DNA of 64,000 bases, taken from Cenococcum geophilum 1.58 (Eukaryota; Ascomycota; Dothideomycetes; Gloniales; Gloniaceae). Positions 48,131 through 59,684 of this stretch are shown in pieces; positions within the stretch are counted from its first letter, which is position 1; each line of letters starts with the position of its first letter. Both the position numbers and the translations under genes were made by a program. The notes under the pieces were generated by a model that saw only the letters and a list, made by a program, of their open reading frames with translations, searched no databases and had not been told where the DNA came from. The DNA lies in contig KV748223.1 in the NCBI GenBank assembly GCA_001692895.1, positions 1,054,001 through 1,118,000 on the forward strand, written 5' to 3'.

Positions 48131-48143
48131 CATGCTGAGTCAA

Positions 48144-48275
48144 GGTTTTCTTATCATCTGCAAAGTTCGCTTGATAAGAGCCGCCCACATCAAAATATTT
48201 TGATTATATACAAAATCACATACAAATCGAATATCGTCGAATGCGCACTACTTTTTTGGTTTAAATACACTCACT
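48144..48275. other. Displaced mlh1 upstream DNA with a 16-bp palindrome
   Basis: Starts with the 9-bp target duplication. The perfect palindrome atcaaaatattttgat lies near 48189-48204. Before the MULE-like insertion this DNA was next to the mlh1 promoter. Part of it may be the 5' untranslated end of the Tc1 element that follows; I could not find that element's inverted repeats. Confidence 0.4.
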
Positions 48276-49298
48276 ATGCCTCTCAAGATTCCTTCTTATC
48301 GCGTCTTTCAAATATGCGTCGCCTTATACTACGGCTGGAAGGTTACATGGATCGCAGCAGCTACCTAAGTGCATTACTCAACTATATATCGCATGAGAAC
48401 GTCTCTAGATATATGGGGAACTCCATACCCCCCCCATATTGCTTAGCAAGGAAGGCCTTAAGCTCTTAAACCAATGCATAAGTAGGTTCGCGATAATTAA
48501 TATTATGGTGTTAGAGCTGCTTTCTTATAGATATTATAGGCTCTACTTGCGTTTCTCGCCGATCGCCCAACTGCATTCCTTAATAAAATGGCCTGGTTCC
48601 TATATAACGAGTTCAGCTTAGCTATAAACCTCTCAACTATATAGAAGACTCTTGCGCGCCTGTGGTGGAGTCGTAAGATTATATAGAGGAAGGCGCTTGA
48701 GCGAGCAGAGGATCTTCATGCCCTATAGAAGGGACGTTAAATCGTATAGGACATTTATTAATTAGTATTTATTAACGAATTAGGAGCTAATAAGAGAACT
48801 AGCTATAGGAAGTTTAGATAAAGTCCTATTGCTCTACCTGCAGTAAAAGTCTCCTTAATTCGACGCTTTAAGAGGTGGAGTGTACTACCTACCTATACCT
48901 GTGATGGCTTCCTCCCTAGGACTCTAATTTATTAAGGCTTTATTACCTCTAAGATATTTAATATATAGATTAAAGCTGTAGTTCTTCCGTAGTGTACGCC
49001 TAGTTATATAACTCTAATTATAGATAATGCATTAATATATAAAAGTTAGGTAAGATTGTTAATTAGGTGAGTAACTATATATATATATTAATATAAAATA
49101 GGAGCTCCGAGCTCTTTGTAAAAAAGTAGGTGTTTATATAGAATATCTTCCTCTATACTCTCCAGAGTTCAACCTAATTAAGTATGCTTTTTACGACTTA
49201 AAGACGTGGATTTAACGTAATATTAGCGAGCTTAGTATATATAGAGACTTTGGAAGCTTTTTGAGGCTTAGTATAAAAAGTATAGGTAAACGTTTAGC
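48276..49298 (+). pseudogene. Tc1/mariner (DDE_3) transposase, RIP-mutated, 5' part
   Basis: The frame starts at ATG 48276 (MPLKIPSYRVFQICVALYYG), with a helix-turn-helix-like N-terminus and a RKIIRRKALERAEDLHAL-type middle. The DDE core has FINELG near 48770, LIIDNALIYKS near 49015-49045 and EYLPLYSPEFNLIKYAFYDL near 49142-49200. The family has Asp, Asp and Glu at the three catalytic places (DE, DNA, NPIE). Here the first reads Asn and the third Lys, both G-to-A changes, and only the second Asp remains. A frame change lies at a run of C near 48430, and TAG/TAA stops are common. The last 46 bases, including HFQHIGYLVVN and a stop, are at 63469-63514 beyond the Gypsy insertion. About 355 codons in all, usual for the family. 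Confidence 0.88.
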
Positions 49299-49723
49299 TG
49301 TTACAGACGCTTTAAGTACAATGTTACGACTACTTGGAAAAGAGACGGAAGAAGCTAGTTGGTTAATTCAAGCACGGTCCAGGATAGAGCCGGTAGAACT
49401 ATGTGACAAGGAATAGTAACTAAGGTTATATAATATGCTACGTATTAAACAAGAGGAATAAGAGGAACTCATATACCTTATATATAAGACGTATATTATG
49501 TATAAGAAGGATTTTATAGGAGTACGGTTGTGTATTTAAGGACCTTTAGTCCCTACTTAGATAGTTCCTTTCTTATAGTAATTCTTAGAATATAATTGGA
49601 GTTAATTTATTAGGCAACCACTCTACTAGTTATTATTACATTGTTAACTTTTATACTTACATTTCCTATACACCTAGCCTAATAACAAGCCTATTGTAGT
49701 TCTTGCTATAAGGTTCCGTTACA
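49299..49723 (+). repeat. 5' LTR of Gypsy G1-c
   Basis: Starts tgttacagacgctttaag and ends aaggttccgttaca. Confidence 0.92.
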
Positions 49724-52700
49724 CAATCACTACCTAGTTACGGTATTAATATAAGAAGTTAAACAATATGCTACTAAAAGCAGCTACTATAATGCCATTA
49801 ATGGCAGCAACTACTTTAGGGATAGGAGGTAATACTAGTATAGCGGATACTAACTTATAGCAACCTATGACGGTCGGATAGCTATAGAAAATAGTTAACT
49901 AGCTAATAGCTAACAATATAGTGTTAGAAGAAAGACTTAATGGGATAAGAGCAGTAAAGATTAAGCTACTATTAATTAAGAGATTTATAGGAGAGAGGTT
50001 AAAGCTTAAAGGATTCCTTATATAAATGCACTTTAAGGTCTTATAGGAAGGAGCAAAGTTACTTATACCTATGGATCGGATAGCCTATATAGGACTATTT
50101 TTATTAGGAAAAGCACTTAAGTAGTTCAAACCTTACCTTATAGAGATACAGGCAAATGGAATAACGACTACTAACTAAGATATGCGATTTATATTTTTAA
50201 GTTAGGAAGAATTTATAGAGCGACTTACGCAGATATTTAGAGACCTAGAAGAAACAACTATAGTAAAAAGAAAACTCCAGAACCTTATGTAACGAACTTT
50301 AGCAATTAAGTATACAATATAATTTTAGACACTAGCAATATAAGTAGAGTAAAATAATAGGGCGCTTATAGCATAGTATAAATAGGGACTTAAGGCTAAA
50401 GTCTAGGACGTAATTATTCTAATAGAAGATGCGGACACCCTAAGGGAACTAATAGATTAGGCAATTAAGATTAATAATTAGATCTACTAAAGGGAACAGG
50501 CTAAGAGAGGCTAGAATAGAGTTCTATAGTCGTATAAGGCACAGAGTATATAACGACAAAAGCTAAGTTAGAAACTATAGTATGGCGCAGAGCTAATAGA
50601 CCTAAGTGGTACTAAAGAAGCCTATAAGAGATGGAGTAAACTATAGAAACCTAGAGAACAAGGATTAAGTAATTAAAGGTCTAAGAAGTAAAGGCCGAAT
50701 TAGGGATCTTAATAGCAGAAGATATTTAGGCGGACTCTATAGTAAGAGAAATAGTTTAAAGAAGAAGCTTATATAAATTGCGGAAAACAGGGTTATTACG
50801 TTAGAGACTATAGAAGTAAGCAGAGTTACTATATAGTAAAAGGTACGAGGCTAGTAGATAATATATACGTATAGAGGGACGATAATATACTACAAGGAAT
50901 AAAAGAGTGTTTAATTAAAAGTTTTATGTTTTGTTATAATAACGCATGCTAAATTTATAAGGACGCTAAGTATAGCGCAAGCTATTAGCTATAAGAGCTA
51001 GCACCTATAGGATATAGAGGAACTAATAAACTAGTTTATAGATCGGATATTAAGGACAATAAATTCGACGTAGGCGAAACATTTTATAACAATAAGGCAA
51101 TAAGAGCCGCTTACTAGGAGCGAGTAGACCTTAGAGATATTATACTAAAGGTAGAGAATAATTCCACTACAGAATAAGGAGTATTAGTAGGGATTAAAAC
51201 CCCACTAGATACGATGTTTATCGCCTTACAAGACGCAAAAGAAGAAAAATAGCAAACTACTTTGGTACTTAATAAAGGCAAAAGGCTAAAGGCTTAAGAT
51301 TCTTAAGACAAGATAAAAGACGACTAAGATTCTTAAGACGAGATAAGGCACACCCTAGGACCTACAACGGATAAAAACCGATAGAGTAGGGTAGTAGCTT
51401 AGTTCAAAAATATATAAATAAGCTTAGGACAAAGTTTCCTATAGGTATAAGATTCTTAAGATAAGATAAGTAAGATTTAAGACTCTTAAAATAAGATGAG
51501 AACACTATAAACGCCTAGTTAAACTAAGGCGGGAGCTAAGCTTAAGTTAGAAGTAAGCTTAGGATTAAAGAATCTAAGGGACTAAGATTTTGGAGTATAA
51601 ATAAGGACACCTATAGGCAAAAGGCAAGGAGCTTCTTTATAGATTAGAGAATCTGCAATATAAATAGCAGTTAGATTAAGAGATAGATATATAGACCTAG
51701 AAGACTTACTAGGGGAATATAGTGTTTAGCCTAAAGATTAAAAGTTTAATACTAGGATTAAGAAGTAAGACGACTTTAAGGATTAGGGCGTAAGGCGCAA
51801 ACTAAAAGAAACTATAGAAGAATTTAGGTAAAGAATTATCGTATAATAAGAACAAAAACTAGACAAGAGATCTAGTATATTAGGACGTATAAAGGACAGA
51901 ATACTAATATAAAGAATTACTAATAGGCCGAGAGTAGGCATATTAAGAGCTAAGTGGCTTACTAAACTAGAAAATAAAGAGGATCTAGGGATTTTAACTA
52001 GGTTTAAAGAACGATATATAAAGGGCTGTTACGATATAGTAATAAGAAGATACTTCCTTATGGACAGACTATATATACTCTAGCAGCTGTACCAAAAGTG
52101 GTATAGGCAAAGGCATAATAATAAGTGGGAAGATTTCTATATGTGGTTAGATAAAAAAGTTATCTAAAACCACCTAATTACAGAGAAGGCTATAACGCAT
52201 ATTAAAGGAGCCTTAATTATAATGTTAAAGGATCTAAAGGAATAATCAGAGGACTAGAGAAGCGAAAGACGCATCTTAGTACCTACAAATAAAGTTATAA
52301 CGTTTAGATTAGTACGATAAAGGTTTAAACTTAGGGACGAAGATAAGCTAAGAGTTAACCTAAAGCACCTAGTATACTATACGTTATTATAGATTGCGTA
52401 TATAGACGATATATACAAAATGTATAAAAATCCAAAGGAAAAGAATCAGAAATACTTTATAAGGATATACTAGATAATAAACAAGCAATAGTATAGGAAT
52501 GCCAAATATATATATAGATGGCATCTAGCAGAGGTCTAAGAGGAAGGAAGTTTAGTACTTTAACTAGGAAGATTCCTTACGGAAGAATGCTTAGATGGAC
52601 AATAGTAGTGGGAATGCCTAGAAAATACGTATCTATAGTATATTAAAGATAAAAAACAAACTAGGTATTAGCTAAAGAGCGAGCTAAGCGTACTAGGATT

Positions 52701-53476
52701 AAGTAGCTAATAGTTAGGAAAAGTAGAGGCCTACGGGACCAAAGGGAGCCAGTGGTAGAGCCTTAAACCCTTAAAGGAATTTAAGAACAACACCTAAATT
52801 TACAAATTAATTGGCAAGATTAGCAGTTTAAAGCGCTAATAGATAGTGGAGTAACGNNAAACTATATCTCACTAGNAGNANTTAANAGAATGGGANTACC
52901 TTATANANAAAAGGAGTAACCTTACCNATTAGTTATAATTTTAGGAGATCTAATAACCTATAGAGGAGGGATTATTAATCTTAAAACAGAACCTATTTAG
53001 ATAACTATTAAAGGAAGATAAATTAAGATGTCTTTTAATATTCTACTATTAGGACGGGACGAGGTAGTATTAAGTATACCTTAGTTACAGGAATATAATC
53101 TAAGGATTAATTAGATTATAGGTCAGGTTAATATTAGAGATACTTAACGCTATAAGATATAACAATAAGCCAAGTTAGTATAGTACTAAGTAGGGGCAAC
53201 CTATAAAGAAATAGAAAAAGGACTAAGTTATATACTAAAGAGATACTATAAGTATAGCAAAAAACTATGGTTACTAGAAAGTAAAAAGCTGTTAGAATAT
53301 ATAGCATAGGACTATAAAATAGAGTTAGAACTAGGAATAAGTTTAAAGTTCTTTTTAATCTATAAGCTTACCAAAGAAGAAGGTAAAGCATTAAAAGAGT
53401 TTATCTAGGAAAATCTATAAAAGGGATACATTAGACTATTATAATTATTAGCGGGTTATCTAGTACTATTTATACT

Positions 53477-53734
53477 TGTCGGTACCAATTTAATAGTATA
53501 AGTAAGTCGTGTCTAGGGGCACGAAATACGTATAGTATCGTATGCTTATTTAGACGGTAGTGACTGTCAATTGTATGAAGCAGACTACGTGGTCTATATA
53601 CTGATGCACCTCCCCCCTAAGCTAGTGTTTTAGGAGTGCACCAGACGCGTAAGCGAACCGAACGCGTAAACGCGTACTTAGTGTATCGAACCGCGTAAGC
53701 ACGCGGTTAGTATAGTAGGTGCTGTAATTATACA
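53477..53734 (-). repeat. 3' LTR of copia C2
   Basis: Plus strand from tgtcggtaccaattt to gctgtaattataca. Lies at the low-coordinate end because the element is on the minus strand. Confidence 0.9.
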
Positions 53735-56700
53735 CTAGCGGTACTTAGAAAATGGAACCACTTGCGTATAGCCTCCGTAATTACCTTAATAGAACCATAA
53801 AAGACGTAAGAAAATACATAGGAAATCCCTCCCGAGGTGCCTTTTAGGTTGCCTTCTAAACGGTGCTCTAAGCTAGCCGTAAGTCCTACTTACGGTCCGT
53901 AAAATAAACTATACGCCCTTTAACGGGCCGTAAATACACCATACGGCCTTCCAAACGGGCCGTAACTGAACTATAAATGCTCTATTAGTCTTACTCTACC
54001 CATTCTATAACCTTTAGGTTAAGCTTATTTATATTAATTAGGGTTTTAAGAGCTTAACACAGCTTTACCTTCGTTATAGCGTCTGCTAAGTTATCTCCGC
54101 TGCTAATCCATTTAACCTCCGTAATCTCGCGTCGTTCGTAGGCCTAATATAGGCACATTAGGTCGACCATAAGCCTCTTCTCTTATATCGTACCTAGTTT
54201 AACTAGGCAGTCGTAAAGGGACTTTAAATCGGTATATAAAACTAGGGGTAGCCGCTCTAGTTATAGGATCTTCTAGATCGTTAATTTAATTACGGCTGCT
54301 ATATTAAAGCTATAGGCTAATGCATATAGTTTAGAAGCTAGTATACTACGGGTTACTTGCTTGCATTTAATTAAAGACCAATATAGTATATTTACGTCTT
54401 AATTACGGTCCGTAAGTACAATTATAAAGCCAATTTGCAATAATAGGTCCCTATTATTAGCAAAAGAGGCGTCCGTAAATACTATTACGCTAATAGAATT
54501 TAGGTCTAGCGGTATAAAAGTAAGTCCTCTTATCGCATTATTAATTTGCCATTAGATGCGCTTATTAAGCTGCTTAATATTTTCTTCTTATAGATCTACT
54601 ACCTAGGCCGCAAAGGATAAGTCGTAGGCAGATTCGGGTTAATAGACTATAGCAATATAGGCACCTCTTGCACGCTATGCAGCGTATTAGTCCTTCGTAT
54701 TTATAGTCTTATAGGTCTCTTTATAGGAACTAGTAAGGTTTATAGGCTTTACCGTAACGGGCTTTAGGTTTTAAGCTTGGCGTTCCTAAGTTAGCTAAAT
54801 TAAGTTGCCCTTTTATATAATTAAGCCTCTATTAAACTTAATTAGAGTCCGCTTAGTTAACTGCTCTTATAGCTTTACTAGGAACTTAGCTTCTTACAGT
54901 TTGGTCTCTTCCGCGTCTATAAAAGTTTAGTCCGCTAGAAAGAGGGTATCGTCTATTTAGAGTTTAATGATGCCAAGGCCGTTTAATAGGGTATATAGGA
55001 GGCAAGGGTTATAGGTCAACTGCTCTATCTTAAGTTTACTAACGTAGTGCTAGTAATACGTCTTAAACTAGTGGTTTCCAGCTTCCAGCACTCTATAAAG
55101 TGGTTTTATAACCTATAAAATTATTCCTAGTTACAGATTAAGCTTAAGCGGTGGCCGTATAAAGATGTCCCTACTTAGGTAGGTATTAGACTGTATATAG
55201 GCTTGCGAGATATCCCATAAGTAGAGGGCTACGGGTTTAGTTTGCTGTAGTCCCAGTATAAGCGTAAGTATAATCCGTTAACTAACTCGTTAAATTATAG
55301 GCAATTGCGTAAGGACGAGGTCCTTTCCCTAGTCGTTATAAGCTTATATAATAAGCCTTAACTTTTTAAAGGCTTTATTAGTACTAGGGTGCTTAATTTC
55401 GTTAATAAAGCGCGAGTTAAATATACGGACGCCTTGCGGAACATCTCTCTCCGTTATAACCGTAAAGACGCCCTTCTTAAGTAGTCCGTTAATCTCTTTG
55501 CGTCGTAAGTCCATAAAAGGGGTTTCCTATACTAGAACTAATATATCCGCAGGCGGAGATTGCTTTGCGGATATACCTATAGAGGTTAGGTAATTCTCCG
55601 TTATGGGGTTCTTGCGGGGGCGTCCTCGGCTACGCTTTATAGCAGGTTCCGTAGGTTTATTAGGTTTCTAGGGGACCTTTAAGGTAGGTAAGGGTGCTTC
55701 TAGTTTATCTAATTCGGCGGGTGCTTCTGGTTCGTCTAGCTTAACGTTATAGATGTTTTTAGACCGAAAATAGGGTTTTACGGACATGCTTCTAAAGCTT
55801 GTCGGTCCGCTAGGGAGCTATATACAGCAGGTCTCGTCTTCTACGGCTAGTAGACGGTAAGGTCTAGTCTAATTGCCGCTTTTACGCCATATAAGGACTT
55901 TAGAGTTAAGCGGGAGGTTATATACTAGGGTTATATTAGGTCCGTTACGGTGGTATAAAGCGTTATTAATAGTTTATTTAGCCCGTAATTTGACTATTTC
56001 GGCTATTGCCTTCCGTATTACAGCTACTTAATCCGTAATAGACAGGGCAGGAGGGTCTAGTTTGCTTATCCTTAGGTAGGCTCCATAGACTAAAAGGGTA
56101 GGTACCAGTCCGTTAGGGCTAGCGGTGTCGTTAATGGCTTTTACGGCCATCTGTAAAGCCAGTTCCTTTTAAATATTCTTATACTCGTCCATAATGATCT
56201 AGTAAGCTTTCTATAAAGCTGGGTAAGCTCACTTAACAAGCCTAACGGACTAGTACGCCTTAACTAGAACGGCTTTTGTTAATATAGCTATGGCCATAGC
56301 ATACTGCTGGAATTCCTTACTAATAAAGTTCCTATTAGCGTCGTAGGTAATATACTCAGGAGGCCTAAGGTATGTATCAATCCAGTAGGTCCGTAAAATA
56401 TCCTAAGTATATTTTATGGATATATTTTACAACTAACGGGCGGCTTAATAGCGGGTTACCTCGTCAATTATATATAATACTAGACTGCCGTTAATATACA
56501 TAATATCCACGTATACTAAGTGGTTAAAATTAAGGTCCTTATAAAGGGTGAACTTAAATCTGCCTAGGGAACGTCCGTATTTCTAGCAGAAAGAGTAGTA
56601 TTTAGTTAGGTGGTCAATTGCCTTCCTATTAACGTTGTTGTGTCCAGAACGTTTAAGGACTCTATATAGCTTTTCAGCTAACGGGTAGCCGAAGCGGCGG

Positions 56701-58929
56701 TGCAGGCGGTAGATCTCCGTACTAGTGAGGTAGCACGGGTTATAGTCAAAAGATTCCTAAATGTAGGTCTGTAAAGTCTCTCCCTATATAAGGAACGGGT
56801 GTCCAAATCGTCGTGTAATTAGTAGGGTAATATGCTTACTTCCTAGGGCAGTTACGGGGCTAGTTAAGGTGTCCGTAATATTGTTGTAGTAGACCTATAA
56901 CCTGTCTATATCTACAAGACAGAGTAGAAAAGGGGTGTCCGCTTTTACTATGTGGAAGTCAACTAGGCCAATTGGGGTCTTAACTGCGACTGATCCAATT
57001 GATGCGGTTGAACCAATGCCAAATTAGACGTTTACGGCCCCAGAGTAGACTTCTTAGAGGCACCTGTATCGATCATAACGCCATAGAATTCTTTGGGGGT
57101 ATAGCGTTCTATAGTAATATATGCAAATGGGTTCTGTTCGCGGTCCGTAACATCCGTAACAGGTCCAACGGGTATACTTACGGGCTAGTTTTTAGGTGTA
57201 ATTAAGTGTATAAAGGAGCGGTTGGCTAATACGGTCATAGTATTAAAGGCTTAACTGTCTGTAAAAGGTCTAAAAGTAGTTAGGAATATCTCTAAGGTCT
57301 CCTATTCCTAAGCGTCTAAGTTAAAGTCAATTATAAGGGCTTCTATTAACTCGTTAGGGGGCTCCTCTACTTCCTTTCCTTCATATTCTAAAATAAACTG
57401 GTTAATCTAGTTATCAAGTCTCTTCCTAGACTTATTACGTTCTTCCTAGGTATACCTTATAGACTAATATCCTTCCTTGCCGTACACAAAGCACTTCTAA
57501 CTAGTTTGTTTGCGGGGGTATGCTTTTATACAGGAGTTGCTGCGGAGGTTGCGGGTAGAACCTAGTCGATGCGGATACTGCTAGCGGTATCGGCGGTCCG
57601 TAAAGTAGGCATCTAAATTAGGTTACGGATTTTGCAGGTCTGTAATAAAAGCTTAAGTACTGCCTAGTGGGTTTAAGGCTTCGTACGTTATAATAGAGGA
57701 CTGTAAATCGTTAATAAGGCCAGCTATGGTGTCTGTAGGCTTATAATAGGCGTATTTACAGGGTTCTATTTCCTAGTAGGCCGTAATTAGTTTATTATAC
57801 AAGAAGTCATCCGTTTAAAGCTTAATATTAAGACCGTGCTATAGGTAGCGGAGGTCTTTAATAAGGATTTATAGGCACTCTATAGTTGATTTTTTAGTAT
57901 TCTTATCTATTACGGTCCGTAACTTGGTTGCATTCTATTAGGTAAGGATATTACGCCTATATTCTGGTCCTTTAAAGTAGTTACGTGTGGCTTTGCATAG
58001 CTTATTAAAGGGAACACTAAGGGGGTTACTCTTAAGGTTGGTATAGTAGTAGTTAAATGCTAGGCCGCGCAGTATAGTAGAGTAGGCTTAGCTAAACTCC
58101 TATTTAGGAATATCGGCCTTCTAACAGAGGTTCGTAAAGATGGTTAGTTTAAAGTTAAAGTTATTATTTTCACCGCTGTACTTAGATTCATCGGTATAAA
58201 GCTTAGCTAGGTTAGCTAGCTCCTTACCATAGGTCTTTACTTAGGTAGTTTGCGGGTCTATAGCTTGCGGATTTATAGGTTACAGATATATAGGTTGCGG
58301 ATTTGTAGTTTAAATAACGGGAGGAGTTTAGTCCGTATTTTGGTTCGCGGGGGTATTATAGTCCGTAATTTAGGTTACGGGGGTATTACGGTCCGTAATA
58401 TAAGTACTAGGTGTACTTTAGTCAGTAAAATTAATTCCAAAACTGCTTAGGTTTATAGGATAAATTTAGTTAAGAGGGTTAGGTATAAGGCTAGCGATTA
58501 CATTAAGTTTAGAAGAAGCAAAGAGTTCCTTAGTAGTGTTATACTCGTCTAGGATTTCTTCCTTAGTCCATTCCGTTCGGTCCTCCTTATATATTATATT
58601 ATATAAGGACCGTACAATAGTAACCCATTTATTCCTTTTAACCCATACGCCTTAGTTACGTAAAAGGGTCCGTAGGTTACGGATAGTAGTAGGGTTGCAT
58701 TTCTTAAAGATGGCTTCTGTAAAGTCCGCAAAGTCTTCCTAGTATTGCTCCCATAGGTCGACATTTATAAGCTTAAAGTATTCGTACTTAAGGATTTTAA
58801 ATTTAATATAGTTGTTGACGTTATCTATAGACGTAACGTCAACTCCTTATCTTTACTTCTTTTAACCTTTATTAACCTGCTTGCTAATGTCTACCATACT
58901 GTATAGTGTAGTATAGTGCGTAGCGGGTG

Positions 58930-59115
58930 GAAGAGGTCTTATAAGGGTCCGTAAAATCGGTTAACGGGCCCGTAACGGTTCGTAGAAGGGTAAGGGGGTC
59001 TCTATAGGGTCTTAACAGGTCCGTAGTGGTTCGTAGGAGGGTAAGAGGTCTTCGTAACGGTCCGTAAAAGTAATTAACGGGTCCGTAACGGTTCATAAAA
59101 GGGTAAGAGGTCTCC
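58930..59115. repeat. Degenerate tandem repeat in the copia C2 leader
   Basis: Three imperfect copies, about 60-70 bp each, of a unit containing ggtccgtaa...aacgggtccgtaacggttcgta...gggtaag. They lie between the 5' LTR and gag. Confidence 0.65.
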
Positions 59116-59426
59116 GTAAGGGGTTAGAGAGGAGGCCGGGGTATTTTAGTAGGGTATAGTGGTCGCGTTCTTAGTGTAATCGTGTTCTTAACATGGTCGC
59201 GTTAACTACTAGTATAGTGGTCAATATCTCTAATTAAGGTGGAGCGTAAACGTCTTCTAAAACCAGGGTAGATTTAAGGTAATTCTAGGTAAGGTAGAGC
59301 GTCAGACGTCTTCCAAATCTAGAGTACTTTAATTCTCTTTAACTAAAATAGGGGCTTGCAAGGTAGAGCGTTAGACGTCTTCTAAGTAAGTGCGTATCTC
59401 CTGATCTATGCGCGCTCACTAATTAG

Positions 59427-59684
59427 TATTAGTACCAATTTAATGGTATAAGTGAGTTGTGTCTAGGGGCACGAAATACGTATAGTATCGTATGCTTATT
59501 TAGACGGTGGTGACTGTCGATTGTATAAAGCAGACTACGTGGTCTATATACTAATGCACCTCCCCCCTAAGCTAGTGTTTCAGGAGTGTACTAGACGCGT
59601 AAGCGAACCGAACGCGTAAACGCGTACTTGGTGTATCGAACCGCGTAAGCACGCGGTTAGTATAGCAGGTGCTGTAATTATACA
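59427..59684 (-). repeat. 5' LTR of copia C2
   Basis: Plus strand from tattagtaccaattt to gctgtaattataca. Same length as its partner; the differences I compared are transitions. Confidence 0.9.

Larger units (their letters stand above)
46670..48143. mobile_element. MULE-like nonautonomous transposon upstream of mlh1
   Basis: 1,474 bp. The terminal inverted repeats are 22 bp with one mismatch (left 46670-46691 begins ttgtctcagcatgctcagac, right 48122-48143). A perfect 9-bp duplication ggttttctt flanks it (46661-46669 and 48144-48152). A 9-bp duplication is typical of Mutator-like elements. Both ends then fold into long hairpins, with a shared subterminal block tggtctgag-N-cactttggca inside each. 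The interior has two low-complexity arrays (47033-47117, 47341-47565), a 15-bp direct repeat aaaatccatcgatta (46862-46876, 47884-47898) and no transposase. Its ends keep CpA/TpG, so it escaped RIP and is probably recent. Another superfamily with 9-bp duplications is possible. It holds a few N (46938-46979). Confidence 0.85.
53477..59684 (-). mobile_element. Copia C2, complete in length, nested in Gypsy G1-c, broken
   Basis: Two 258-bp LTRs (53477-53734 and 59427-59684) and a perfect 5-bp duplication atact (53472-53476 and 59685-59689). On the minus strand gag lies at about 57400-58890, then integrase, then RT with an IDDTLFLAD block near 54930-54955. The order is that of copia. Broken by many RIP-type changes. 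The string tccgta, often as ggtccgtaa, recurs at least fifteen times across it. The uninterrupted target can be read in G1-b near 16060-16075. Confidence 0.92.
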
